DNA of 64,000 bases, taken from assembly GCF_038433465.1 (NCBI RefSeq), contig NZ_JAESVF010000001.1, forward strand, positions 1 through 64,000, written 5' to 3'. The notes under the pieces were generated by a model, which was not told where the DNA came from, searched no databases, and saw only the letters and a program-made list of their open reading frames with translations. Origin of the DNA: Galbibacter sp038433465 (lineage in GTDB: Bacteria > Bacteroidota > Bacteroidia > Flavobacteriales > Flavobacteriaceae). Positions within the stretch are counted from its first letter, which is position 1. Each line of letters begins with the position of its first letter. Positions 7,561 to 15,612 of this stretch are shown here, in pieces. A program made the translations under genes and the position numbers.

Positions 7561-9240
7561 ATGTTTGAAATTTCAGATTTAAAAGCAAAGAAACTTGCTG
7601 AATTGCATGAGATTGCCAAAGTGGCGGGTATTTCAAAATACAAATCTCTTAAAAAGAACGACTTAATTTACCAAATATTAGACGTTCAAGCAGCAAGTCC
7701 AGATGCAGTAGCAAAAGAAAAGGCTCAAGTAAACAAACCTGCGCCTACGGATGAGAAGAAAACTGCATCGGCTCCTTCCTCACAACGAAAAAGAGTTAGA
7801 ACTCCAAAGAAAACAAATACTTCTCAACAAGACTCACAAAAAACTCCTGATACTAAAACTGATAAAACTACTACGGAAGCTACTGCTAGTAAGCCAGAGA
7901 ACAATCAGGAAAAAACTGTTGCAAAAGAAGATTCTAAAAAGAACAACAACACGTCGAAGAGCAATACAAATGATAACAAAAATCAAAAAGCTCGCAAAGA
8001 CAACAATCAGCAACAGCAACGAAACAAACAACAACACCACAACAATAAAAACAACAACACTCCAAAAGACAAAGACAACTTTGATAAGGAGAAGAAAAAC
8101 AGATACCGCGAACCAGATTTTGAGTTCGACGGAATTGTTGAAAGTGAAGGTGTTTTAGATATTATGCAAGATGGCTACGGATTTTTAAGAAGTAGCGATT
8201 ACAATTATTTATCATCTCCAGATGATATTTATGTTTCTCAGTCGCAAATTCGTTTATTCGGATTAAAAACTGGAGATACCGTAAAAGGAACTGTGCGTCC
8301 GCCAAAAGAAGGTGAAAAATATTTCCCGCTTATCAAGGTAAACCTCATCAACGGACTTGACCCACAAGTGGTAAGAGACCGTGTTTCTTTTGAGCATTTA
8401 ACGCCTTTATTCCCTACGGAAAAATTTAAAATTGCCGAAAGACAAAGCACTATGTCTACACGAATTGTAGATTTGTTTTCGCCTATCGGAAAAGGACAAC
8501 GTGGTATGATTGTGTCGCAACCAAAAACGGGTAAAACAATGTTGTTAAAAGACATTGCCAATGCCATTGCTGCCAATCACCCAGAAGTGTACCAATTAAT
8601 TTTACTTATCGACGAGCGCCCAGAAGAGGTTACCGATATGCAACGCCATGTACGTGGAGAAGTTATTGCATCTACTTTTGATGAGCCTGCAGACCGACAC
8701 GTAAAAGTTGCCAACATTGTATTGGAAAAAGCAAAACGTTTGGTAGAATGTGGCCACGATGTGGTTATTTTATTAGATTCTATTACACGTTTGGCACGTG
8801 CATACAACACCGTACAACCTGCAAGTGGTAAGGTATTGAGTGGAGGGGTTGATGCCAACGCTTTACACAAACCAAAACGCTTCTTTGGTGCTGCAAGAAA
8901 TATTGAAGGTGGCGGATCGCTTACTATTATTGCTACTGCACTTACAGACACAGGTTCTAAAATGGACGAGGTTATTTTTGAAGAATTTAAAGGAACTGGT
9001 AATATGGAATTACAGTTAGACAGACGTATTTCTAACAAACGTATTTTCCCAGCTATCGACTTGATTTCTTCTTCTACACGTCGCGATGACTTATTACTAG
9101 ATGAAAATGCAATTCAACGCATCTGGATTTTACGTAAATACTTGTCGGATATGAACCCTATTGAAGCAATGGAGTTTATGGAGCAACGTATTAAAATGAC
9201 AAAAGACAATGAAGAGTTTTTAATGACGATGAATCAGTAA
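7561..9240 (+). CDS. rho: Transcription termination factor Rho with long disordered insert
   Basis: Rho is a hexameric RNA helicase ATPase that ends transcription. The 559 residues exceed the usual length of about 420. Residues 1-43 are the Rho N domain (SDLKAKKLAELHEIAKVAGI). Residues about 44-185 are low complexity, rich in K, N, Q, T and D, and predicted disordered. The cold-shock RNA-binding domain (about 193-265: GVLDIMQDGYGFLRS) follows, then the ATPase with Walker A PKTGKT (321-326), LIDERPEEVTDM, the R-loop SGGVDANALHKPKRFFGAARN, and the conserved end KYLSDMNPIEAMEFM. In Bacteroides the Rho insert drives condensate formation; a similar role here is inference. A clear terminator follows the gene. 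Confidence 0.97.
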   Translation: MFEISDLKAKKLAELHEIAKVAGISKYKSLKKNDLIYQILDVQAASPDAVAKEKAQVNKPAPTDEKKTASAPSSQRKRVRTPKKTNTSQQDSQKTPDTKTDKTTTEATASKPENNQEKTVAKEDSKKNNNTSKSNTNDNKNQKARKDNNQQQQRNKQQHHNNKNNNTPKDKDNFDKEKKNRYREPDFEFDGIVESEGVLDIMQDGYGFLRSSDYNYLSSPDDIYVSQSQIRLFGLKTGDTVKGTVRPPKEGEKYFPLIKVNLINGLDPQVVRDRVSFEHLTPLFPTEKFKIAERQSTMSTRIVDLFSPIGKGQRGMIVSQPKTGKTMLLKDIANAIAANHPEVYQLILLIDERPEEVTDMQRHVRGEVIASTFDEPADRHVKVANIVLEKAKRLVECGHDVVILLDSITRLARAYNTVQPASGKVLSGGVDANALHKPKRFFGAARNIEGGGSLTIIATALTDTGSKMDEVIFEEFKGTGNMELQLDRRISNKRIFPAIDLISSSTRRDDLLLDENAIQRIWILRKYLSDMNPIEAMEFMEQRIKMTKDNEEFLMTMNQ

Positions 9241-9266
9241 AAACATTCTGCAAATCTATATCTAAA

Positions 9267-9297
9267 ATCCTGACTGTTATAAGTCAGGATTTTTTTT
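9267..9297 (+). terminator. Rho-independent terminator after rho
   Basis: ATCCTGACT pairs with AGTCAGGAT around a short loop (GTTATA region) and is followed by eight T residues. It lies 27 bp past the rho stop. Confidence 0.88.
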
Positions 9298-9387
9298 GCG
9301 CCAACGTTATAGGTTATAAGCTTGTTAATGAATTGGTTTCTTTCGTAAAGTTTTATATTTTAAAAGAACCAACTTAAAAGCCAACTC

Positions 9388-10320
9388 ATGACACAATCCA
9401 AGCGTTTTATAACTCCTATTCTCCTTTTTACCCTCTCCATTTTTTTTAAAACTGGTGCGAGTAGTTTTTTAAATTATACTGAAGAAACTACCTTTCTCAT
9501 CGGAAAATTAAGCAGTATTTTACTCATTATAAGTATTGCATGGGCACTCATAGTTTTATTAAAAGTATTAAAATCTCGCTACCTAAAAAGATACGATTTT
9601 ACAAGTGAAGACAACCTGTATGCGCGGAAACTTTACACACAATTCAACCTTCTAGAACGCATTGTAATTTTTATAATTATCATCATCGCAGTTGCAGCAA
9701 CACTAATGCTTTTTGAAGGCGTCCGAAAAATTGGCGTAAGTTTATTTGCTTCGGCGGGAGTTGCTGGAATCATCTTAGGTTTGGCAGCACAAAAAGTTAT
9801 CGGTTCGATTTTGGCAGGATTGCAAATTGCCATTTCACAACCTATCCGACTAGACGATGTACTCGTTGTTGAAGGCGAATGGGGATGGGTGGAAGAAATC
9901 TCACTCACTTTTGTTGTAGTTAGAATTTGGGACAAACGCAGGTTAATTCTACCAACCTCCTACTTTATTGAAAAACCTTTTCAGAATTGGACACGTACCA
10001 ACTCAGATATTCTGGGTACTGTTTTTATTTACACCGATTACAACATTCCTTTTGATGCTTTACGCGAAGAACTCACCCGGCTTCTAGAAAGTACAAATTT
10101 ATGGGACGGAAAAGCAAATGTTCTACAAGTAACAGATGCCAAAGAAAACTATGTAGAAATACGAGCACTTATGAGTGCAAACAGCTCTCCGAAAGCATGG
10201 GATTTACGCGTATTTGTTAGAGAAAAGCTAATCGAATTTATACAGAAAAACTACCCCGACAGTTTCCCTAAAACAAGAGTTTTGGTAAAAGACACTTCAG
10301 AAAAACAATCTAAACCATAG
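9388..10320 (+). CDS. Small-conductance mechanosensitive channel (MscS family)
   Basis: 310 residues. Hydrophobic segments at about 10-25, 45-65 and 92-112 are followed by the pore helix rich in Gly and Ala (GVSLFASAGVAGIILGLAAQ, from residue 116) and the MscS beta domain (QPIRLDDVLVVEGEWGWVEEI, then RRLILPTSYFIEKPFQNWTR). These are diagnostic of the MscS fold. Such inner-membrane channels release solutes on osmotic downshock. The start MTQSKRF at 9388 precedes the first membrane segment. It sits between rho and the PerM-family gene, in the same direction, with a 58-bp gap to the latter. Which MscS subfamily it belongs to is not resolved. Confidence 0.92.
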   Translation: MTQSKRFITPILLFTLSIFFKTGASSFLNYTEETTFLIGKLSSILLIISIAWALIVLLKVLKSRYLKRYDFTSEDNLYARKLYTQFNLLERIVIFIIIIIAVAATLMLFEGVRKIGVSLFASAGVAGIILGLAAQKVIGSILAGLQIAISQPIRLDDVLVVEGEWGWVEEISLTFVVVRIWDKRRLILPTSYFIEKPFQNWTRTNSDILGTVFIYTDYNIPFDALREELTRLLESTNLWDGKANVLQVTDAKENYVEIRALMSANSSPKAWDLRVFVREKLIEFIQKNYPDSFPKTRVLVKDTSEKQSKP

Positions 10321-10378
10321 TTATTTACTTTAAAAACTTTGACTAACTTTATATAATTCTCCAATCAAAAGTAAATTT

Positions 10379-11422
10379 ATGAGTAAAGACCAACTTAGCC
10401 CATCTTTGATTAGGCAACTTTTTATGCTGGCATGCATCATTGCCTTAGGCTTTTTAATTTTCAAAGAATTAACACCCTACCTATCTGGAATATTAGGAGC
10501 CATTACCGTTTATGTTCTTTTCAGAAATTACATGATAAAATTATTAGACAAAGGTTACAAACCTTGGCTAGCAGCAACCATTATTTGTATTATCTCGGTA
10601 GTAATTATTGTTATTCCGGTAAGTTTAATCATCTTATTACTCTCATCTAAAATTCAAAACGCTGTAAAGAATTCAGAAGAAATTACAACCATTTTGAAAT
10701 CAAAAGTAGCACAAGTTGAAAACTATGTAGATATTGATGTACTTCAGCAAGTAAAAACAAAAGACGTTTCTGGTTGGGTTTCAGAACAAATACAAGGGCT
10801 TGCAGGTTCTACGTTCGACACTGTTATCGCTATCGGGATTATGTTTTTTATTCTTTATTTTATGCTGATAAATGCCAAGAATCTTCAAAGTATATTCCTA
10901 GCTTACATCCCTTTAAACAACGAAAATATTGAAGCTATTTCTAAGGAAAGTAGCGAAATTGTAAAGTCTAACGCAATCGGAATTCCTTTGGTGGCGCTTA
11001 TGCAAGGTATTGTTGCTTTAATTGGGTATTATATTTTTGGAGTTGAGAGTCCGCTATTTTGGTTTGTAATTACCATTGTAGGTTCCATGATTCCTTTTGT
11101 TGGTACTGCATTAGGTATTTTACCAGTAACGCTGTTACTGCTCTCACAAGGGCAAAATTGGCAAGCAATCGGACTATTAATTTACGGCGCCGTAGTTGTT
11201 GGCTCTACCGACAATGTTTTCCGGATTATTGTTCAGAATAAATTATCAAACCTCCACCCACTTATTACACTTATTGGAGTTGTTGTTGGTGTTCCTTTGT
11301 TTGGATTTATCGGTCTTATTTTCGGACCGCTATTAGTAAGTTTATTTTTGCTGTTGGTACGAATTTACAAAAACGAATACGGGAAAAAGTCAAGCTCCTC
11401 AAAGCAGACTCGCGAGATATAA
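10379..11422 (+). CDS. AI-2E family transporter (PerM/TqsA-like membrane protein)
   Basis: 347 residues with about eight membrane segments: a pair near the N-terminus (about 12-50), one at 65-88, a soluble region (about 90-145), then five or more to the end. GSMIPFVGTALGILPVTLLLL and the PLFGFIGLIFGPLLVSLFLLL end are typical of the AI-2E transporter family (PF01594). Members export AI-2 in a few species, but most have other or unknown substrates, so the substrate is not assigned. The ATG at 10379 is the first in frame. It is convergent with folD and shares a bidirectional terminator with it. Confidence 0.9.
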   Translation: MSKDQLSPSLIRQLFMLACIIALGFLIFKELTPYLSGILGAITVYVLFRNYMIKLLDKGYKPWLAATIICIISVVIIVIPVSLIILLLSSKIQNAVKNSEEITTILKSKVAQVENYVDIDVLQQVKTKDVSGWVSEQIQGLAGSTFDTVIAIGIMFFILYFMLINAKNLQSIFLAYIPLNNENIEAISKESSEIVKSNAIGIPLVALMQGIVALIGYYIFGVESPLFWFVITIVGSMIPFVGTALGILPVTLLLLSQGQNWQAIGLLIYGAVVVGSTDNVFRIIVQNKLSNLHPLITLIGVVVGVPLFGFIGLIFGPLLVSLFLLLVRIYKNEYGKKSSSSKQTREI

Positions 11423-11438
11423 TTCAGAAAAAACAAAA

Positions 11439-11468
11439 AAAAGGAGCTTTTAATAAAGCTCCTTTTCT
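11439..11468. terminator. Bidirectional terminator between the AI-2E transporter gene and folD
   Basis: AAAAGGAGCTTT (11439-11450) pairs with AAAGCTCCTTTT (11455-11466), with an A-run to the left and a T-rich stretch to the right, so it can stop transcription from both sides. Confidence 0.85.
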
Positions 11469-11478
11469 ATTTAAAATT

Positions 11479-12363
11479 TTAATTTCTTGCTCTGTGACGT
11501 TCTCTTGCCAACAGTGTATTTTTAAGTAACATGGCAATCGTCATTGGTCCTACACCTCCAGGCACAGGCGTAATATAACTTGCTTTTTTACTTACATTCT
11601 CAAAATCTACATCGCCAGTAATTTTATAACCGCGTGGCGCATCTTCATCTGGCACACGTGTAATCCCTACGTCTATCACAACTACATCATCTTTTACCAT
11701 TTCAGCTTTTAAATAATTAGGTTGCCCTAAAGCTGTAATAATAATATCAGCTTGCGAAGTAATTTGCGTGATATTTTTGGTGTGACTATGCGTTAATGTA
11801 ACGGTTGAATTTCCTGGAAAACCTTTTCTTCCCATCAAAATACTCATAGGGCGACCAACAATGTGCGAACGACCAATAACCACTGTGTGTTTTCCTTTAG
11901 TCTCCACGTTGTAACGCTCTAGCAATTCTAAAATTCCGAAAGGTGTTGCCGGAATAAACGTACTCATATCCAACGCCATTTTCCCAAAATTCATCGGGTG
12001 AAAACCATCTACATCTTTATCTGGGTCGACAGCCATAAGTACCTTTTGCTCATTAATTTGCTCTGGTAACGGAAGCTGTACAATAAAACCGTCAATATTT
12101 TCGTCTTTATTGAGTTCTTCAATTTTTTTAAGCAATTCTAACTCGCTTGTTGTACTTGGCATTTTAACCAAAGTAGACTCAAATCCAACACGCTCGCAGG
12201 CCTTCACTTTACTCCCTACATAAGTAAGGCTAGCGCCGTCGTTCCCTACGATGATTGCTGCCAAATGAGGAACTTTCTCCCCTTTTTTCTTCATCTTTTC
12301 AACCTCAACAGCAATTTCGTCTTTAATTTGATTGGATATTTTTTTCCCGTCTAGAATTTCCAT
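11479..12363 (-). CDS. folD: Methylene-THF dehydrogenase / methenyl-THF cyclohydrolase
   Basis: FolD converts 5,10-methylene-THF to 10-formyl-THF in the cytosol for purine and formyl-Met synthesis, using NADP. The 294 residues fit the family. Catalytic residues are seen: Y48 and K52 in TYVGSKVKACE, the DVDGFHPMNFG loop, the nucleotide-site motif VIGRSHIVGRPMSILM, and PGGVGPMTIAMLL near the end. The start MEILDGKKISNQIK is canonical. The gene lies 49 bp downstream of ffh on the same strand and is probably cotranscribed with it. A bidirectional hairpin follows. Confidence 0.97.
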   Translation of the reverse strand: MEILDGKKISNQIKDEIAVEVEKMKKKGEKVPHLAAIIVGNDGASLTYVGSKVKACERVGFESTLVKMPSTTSELELLKKIEELNKDENIDGFIVQLPLPEQINEQKVLMAVDPDKDVDGFHPMNFGKMALDMSTFIPATPFGILELLERYNVETKGKHTVVIGRSHIVGRPMSILMGRKGFPGNSTVTLTHSHTKNITQITSQADIIITALGQPNYLKAEMVKDDVVVIDVGITRVPDEDAPRGYKITGDVDFENVSKKASYITPVPGGVGPMTIAMLLKNTLLARERHRARN

Positions 12364-12412
12364 TATATGGGTTTTAGGTTTATTGGATTTTTTATTTTTT
12401 TTTAAAATGAAT

Positions 12413-13741
12413 TTACTTCATCCCTTGCATCATCTGCATCATTTTACGGCCACCGCCACCTTGCATCATCTTCATCATCTTACTCATTTGGTTGAATTGT
12501 TTTAATAACTGATTCACTTCTTGAATAGATGTTCCACTTCCTTTTGCAATACGTTTTTTTCTACTTCCGTTTAAAACAGAAGGATTCGATCTTTCTTCTG
12601 GAGTCATTGAATGAATAATAGCCTCTACACCTTTAAAAGCATCATCATCGATATCCATTCCTTTTAAAGCTTTTCCGGCACCAGGAATCATTCCTAGTAA
12701 ATCCTTCATGCTTCCCATTTTTTTAATCTGCTGAATTTGATTTAAGAAATCGTCAAACCCAAACTGATTCTTTGCAATTTTTTTATGAAGTTTACGCGCC
12801 TCTTCTTCATCGTATTGTTCTTGAGCTCTTTCAACTAAAGAAACAACATCTCCCATTCCAAGAATACGATCGGCCATACGCGACGGATAGAACACATCGA
12901 TAGCGTCCATCTTCTCTCCCGTACCTATAAATTTAATTGGTTTATTAACTACCGATTTAATCGATAAGGCAGCTCCCCCACGAGTATCACCGTCTAATTT
13001 GGTAAGAATAACACCGTTAAAATCCAACACATCGTTGAATGCTTTGGCAGTATTTACGGCATCTTGCCCAGTCATCGAATCGACAACAAACAGTGTTTCG
13101 TTTGGTTTAATTGCAGCGTGAATGTTAGATATTTCATCCATCATTTCTTTATCTACTGCCAAACGCCCTGCAGTATCGACAATCACCACATTATGTCCGT
13201 TTGCTTTTGCATGCGCAATACCAGCGTTTGCAATTTGTACAGGGTCGTTATTTCCTTTATCAGAATAAACCTCAACCCCTATTTGTTCTCCCACTACATG
13301 TAACTGATCGATCGCCGCAGGACGGTACACATCACAAGCTACTAATAATGGTTTCTTTGTTTTTTTGTTTTTTAAGAAATTAGCCAATTTCCCAGAAAAG
13401 GTAGTTTTACCAGAACCTTGCAAACCAGCCATCAAAATTACCGATGGGTTTCCAGAAAGATCAACACCTGCAGCTTCGCCTCCCATCAATTCAACCAACT
13501 CGTCTTTTACGAGTTTCACCATCAATTGCCCAGGCTTCAATGTTGTTAATACATCTTGTCCTAAAGCTTTTTCCTTAACTGTATTTGTAAACTCTTTTGC
13601 TGTTTTAAAGTTAACATCGGCATCAAGCAAAGCACGACGCACTTCCTTTAGTGTTTCCGCAACGTTTACCTCTGTTATTTGTCCATGCCCTTTTAAAACA
13701 TGAAACGCCTTATCTAACTTATCGCTTAAATTATCAAACAT
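12413..13741 (-). CDS. ffh: Signal recognition particle protein Ffh (SRP54)
   Basis: Ffh binds signal sequences of nascent membrane proteins with SRP RNA and delivers them to FtsY and SecYEG. The 442 residues comprise the N helical bundle (1-90), the G domain with P-loop GLQGSGKTT (106-114), DTAGRL and TKLDGDTRGGAALS, and the methionine-rich M domain (about 300-442) ending in Met/Gly-rich sequence with many MMKMM and MMQMM repeats. The start MFDNLSDKLDKAF is canonical. Its promoter is probably the -7 element at 13783-13790; folD follows. SRP RNA was not found in this window. Confidence 0.98.
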   Translation of the reverse strand: MFDNLSDKLDKAFHVLKGHGQITEVNVAETLKEVRRALLDADVNFKTAKEFTNTVKEKALGQDVLTTLKPGQLMVKLVKDELVELMGGEAAGVDLSGNPSVILMAGLQGSGKTTFSGKLANFLKNKKTKKPLLVACDVYRPAAIDQLHVVGEQIGVEVYSDKGNNDPVQIANAGIAHAKANGHNVVIVDTAGRLAVDKEMMDEISNIHAAIKPNETLFVVDSMTGQDAVNTAKAFNDVLDFNGVILTKLDGDTRGGAALSIKSVVNKPIKFIGTGEKMDAIDVFYPSRMADRILGMGDVVSLVERAQEQYDEEEARKLHKKIAKNQFGFDDFLNQIQQIKKMGSMKDLLGMIPGAGKALKGMDIDDDAFKGVEAIIHSMTPEERSNPSVLNGSRKKRIAKGSGTSIQEVNQLLKQFNQMSKMMKMMQGGGGRKMMQMMQGMK

Positions 13742-13782
13742 ATTGTGTTTCTTCTTTTTAAACCCTCATTATTCGAGAAGTG

Positions 13783-13790
13783 CAAATTTA
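13783..13790 (-). promoter_or_regulatory. ffh: Candidate -7 element for ffh-folD
   Basis: The minus strand reads TAAATTTG, an exact TAnnTTTG match, about 42 nt upstream of the ffh start. No TTTG is seen at the expected -33 distance. Confidence 0.5.
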
Positions 13791-13909
13791 AGAATTTGAA
13801 CGAGAAGTTGGAAGCTTATTTTCAGACTTCTTGCAGTGTTTTGCATTTATCTCTAGAAGATGCTTTGATTTTTTCTTTTTTCTGCTGAAAAAATACATGA
13901 GATTGATAC

Positions 13910-13940
13910 AAAAGTTAAGGTTTCAGAAACCTTAACTTTT
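13910..13940. repeat. Perfect palindrome, dispersed repeat copy 2
   Basis: AAAAGTTAAGGTTTC (13910-13924) and its exact complement (13926-13940) are separated by one base. It shares the core AAGGTTTCAGAAACCTT with the elements at 5954 and 14157. It lies upstream of ffh, not behind a gene end, so terminator function alone does not explain it. Confidence 0.75.
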
Positions 13941-14007
13941 ACATTTTATTTTTAAAATCTCCCCCTCAATTCAACAATTACCCGATTCAACAGTTAAACA
14001 GAAGAAC

Positions 14008-14030
14008 CTCCGCCTGTCTACCGACAAAGG
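14008..14030. repeat. 23-bp dispersed repeat shared with the 6.1-kb region
   Basis: Reads CTCCGCCTG...ACAAAGG; its complement (CCTTTGTCGG...CAGGCGGAG) is identical to 6101-6123 inside the first tandem-repeat unit. Two exact copies 8 kb apart in intergenic DNA point to a genome-wide repeat family. Confidence 0.7.
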
Positions 14031-14060
14031 AAGCCTAGTTTGAAAATACTTTAAAATAAA

Positions 14061-14133
14061 GCGTCAACCTGAACTTGATTCAGACTCACATCATACAGAA
14101 TGAGATTCCTCCTCGTACCTCGTTCGGAATGAC
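14061..14133. repeat. Possible long-hairpin (MITE-like) intergenic element
   Basis: The ends CGTCAACCTGAA and TTCGGAATGACG are complementary at 9 of 12 positions, and CTGAACTTGATTCAG inside is itself palindromic. The right end resembles CTGTCGAAATGACA in the 6.3-kb repeats. No ORF is present. Confidence 0.4.
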
Positions 14134-14156
14134 GGTAACAATACGAGATGACCAAA

Positions 14157-14193
14157 AAACAGCTAAGGTTTTAGAAACCTTAGCTGTTTTTTT
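14157..14193 (-). terminator. Palindromic terminator after the MATE gene; dispersed repeat copy 3
   Basis: AAAACAGCTAAGGTTT (14157-14172), a 3-base loop and the exact complement (14176-14191). It differs from the copy at 5954 by one central base (T for C). It lies about 40 bp past the MATE stop, with an A-rich stretch that becomes a T-run on the minus strand. Confidence 0.7.
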
Positions 14194-14232
14194 AAACTTC
14201 TTCAATCTTTGATTCCCACTTAACAAACCAAT

Positions 14233-15603
14233 TTATTCAAAATTAAAAACCTTTGGCTGTTTTGTTTTCCATGTACCTCGTTTGTAATAAACAAATGCTA
14301 TGATGGCTGCCAATGCGTTTGAAATAGGAAATGCCCACCAAATTCCTTCGTAATCCAAAGGCGTTTTGTGCGACAATATAAAACCTGTTGGAAATCTAAT
14401 AATCCAAAGAGTTAGTATAGAAATAAACATGGAAACCGTAGTTAAACCTGCTCCATTAAATACTCCGTTAAGTACCTGCTGTACACCCAAAAGTCCGAAG
14501 CTTGGCGCCATTATCTTTATAAATTTTGCTCCAATACGAATTACATTTTCATCATCTGGAACAAAAAATCGAGTAAGTGGTTCAGCAAAAAAGAACAACA
14601 ACATCCCTAAAAATGTAAGTCCTATTGCTGCAATAAGCGCTCCCAAATCGCCTGCTTTTTCGGCTCTATCAATTCTATCGGCTCCAATATTTTGTCCTAC
14701 CAAACTTGTAGTCGCAATCGAAAGCCCCAGTGCGGGTACAATAACCAAACTTAAAATTCTGGCTCCAATTCCGTAGGCAGCAACAACATCACTACTAAAA
14801 CTAGTTACCAGCATAACCATTGCCGTCATGGCAGTGGCTCTACTCGATTGATCTAAACTCGAAGGAATCCCGATAATGAATAAATTTTTAATCCAAGGGA
14901 AATCAAATTTCATATGAGAAAACTTAATTTTTATTCCTCTTTTTCCTCGGAAGAGAATCCACATTCCTGCAACTGCAGATACTCCTTGCGTAATAATACT
15001 TGCAATAGCAGCTCCTGCAACACCATAACCAGGAATGGATCCGTATCCAAAAATAAAAAGCGGATCGAGGATTAAATTTAAAATAACCGTTGCCAAAACG
15101 ATATACATTGGGATCAACACATTACCAATACCTCGCATTAAAGATTGGTATACAAAAAACATAAATAGGAAAATAAATCCCCACGAGGAAACTTTGAAAT
15201 AAGTAACCGAATCGGATAAAATTTCTGGACTCGCACCTACCAATCGCATTAAAGGATCGGACAAAAAGTAGCCAACCAATGCTAAAAATATAGATATAAA
15301 GAAGATTACAAATACAGTTTGAGATGCTGCATAATTCACCATTTTTTGGTCGCCAGCTCCTTTGTGTTGCGATACAATTACAGTTCCGCCAAGGGTTAAT
15401 CCTCCTCCTAAAGAAAGCACTAAAAACAAAATCGGGAAACTTAAACTTACACTTGCCACAGCATTGGCTCCCAAACGTCCAAGCCAAAAAGTATCGATTA
15501 ATTGATACATGGTTTGAAGGATATTTGCCATTATAATCGGAAAAGCCAACCCTAAAAGACTGTTTAAAATTTTTCCTTCAACTAAATTGTTTTTTTGCTC
15601 CAT
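14233..15603 (-). CDS. MATE family efflux transporter
   Basis: 456 residues with twelve predicted membrane segments. The N-terminus carries the family pattern (GKILNSLLGLAFPIIMANILQ, TFWLGRLGANAVASVSLSFPI), and the second half repeats it (GIPSSLDQSSRATAMTAMVMLV, AAYGIGARILSLVIVPALGLS). MATE proteins are Na+- or H+-coupled inner-membrane exporters of cationic drugs or metabolites; the substrate here cannot be inferred. It starts 9 bp after the upstream metalloprotease-like lipoprotein gene and is likely cotranscribed with it. The palindromic element follows it. Confidence 0.93.
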   Translation of the reverse strand: MEQKNNLVEGKILNSLLGLAFPIIMANILQTMYQLIDTFWLGRLGANAVASVSLSFPILFLVLSLGGGLTLGGTVIVSQHKGAGDQKMVNYAASQTVFVIFFISIFLALVGYFLSDPLMRLVGASPEILSDSVTYFKVSSWGFIFLFMFFVYQSLMRGIGNVLIPMYIVLATVILNLILDPLFIFGYGSIPGYGVAGAAIASIITQGVSAVAGMWILFRGKRGIKIKFSHMKFDFPWIKNLFIIGIPSSLDQSSRATAMTAMVMLVTSFSSDVVAAYGIGARILSLVIVPALGLSIATTSLVGQNIGADRIDRAEKAGDLGALIAAIGLTFLGMLLFFFAEPLTRFFVPDDENVIRIGAKFIKIMAPSFGLLGVQQVLNGVFNGAGLTTVSMFISILTLWIIRFPTGFILSHKTPLDYEGIWWAFPISNALAAIIAFVYYKRGTWKTKQPKVFNFE

Positions 15604-15612
15604 TTAAAAAAT

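Larger units (their letters stand above)
13742..14232. other. Repeat-rich intergenic region between ffh and the MATE gene
   Basis: About 490 bp with no gene. It holds the ffh promoter, a 31-bp perfect palindrome (13910-13940), a 23-bp sequence shared in inverse orientation with the tandem repeats at 6.1 kb, a possible long-hairpin element (14061-14133) and the palindromic terminator of the MATE gene. Confidence 0.7.

Noticed and set aside
7751..8158. Plus-strand 135-codon reading inside rho
   Set aside because: It is a frame-shifted reading of the A-rich insert of rho; Lys/Thr/Leu-rich with no family features.
8577..9038. Minus-strand 153-codon reading opposite rho
   Set aside because: A shadow of the conserved Rho ATPase domain.
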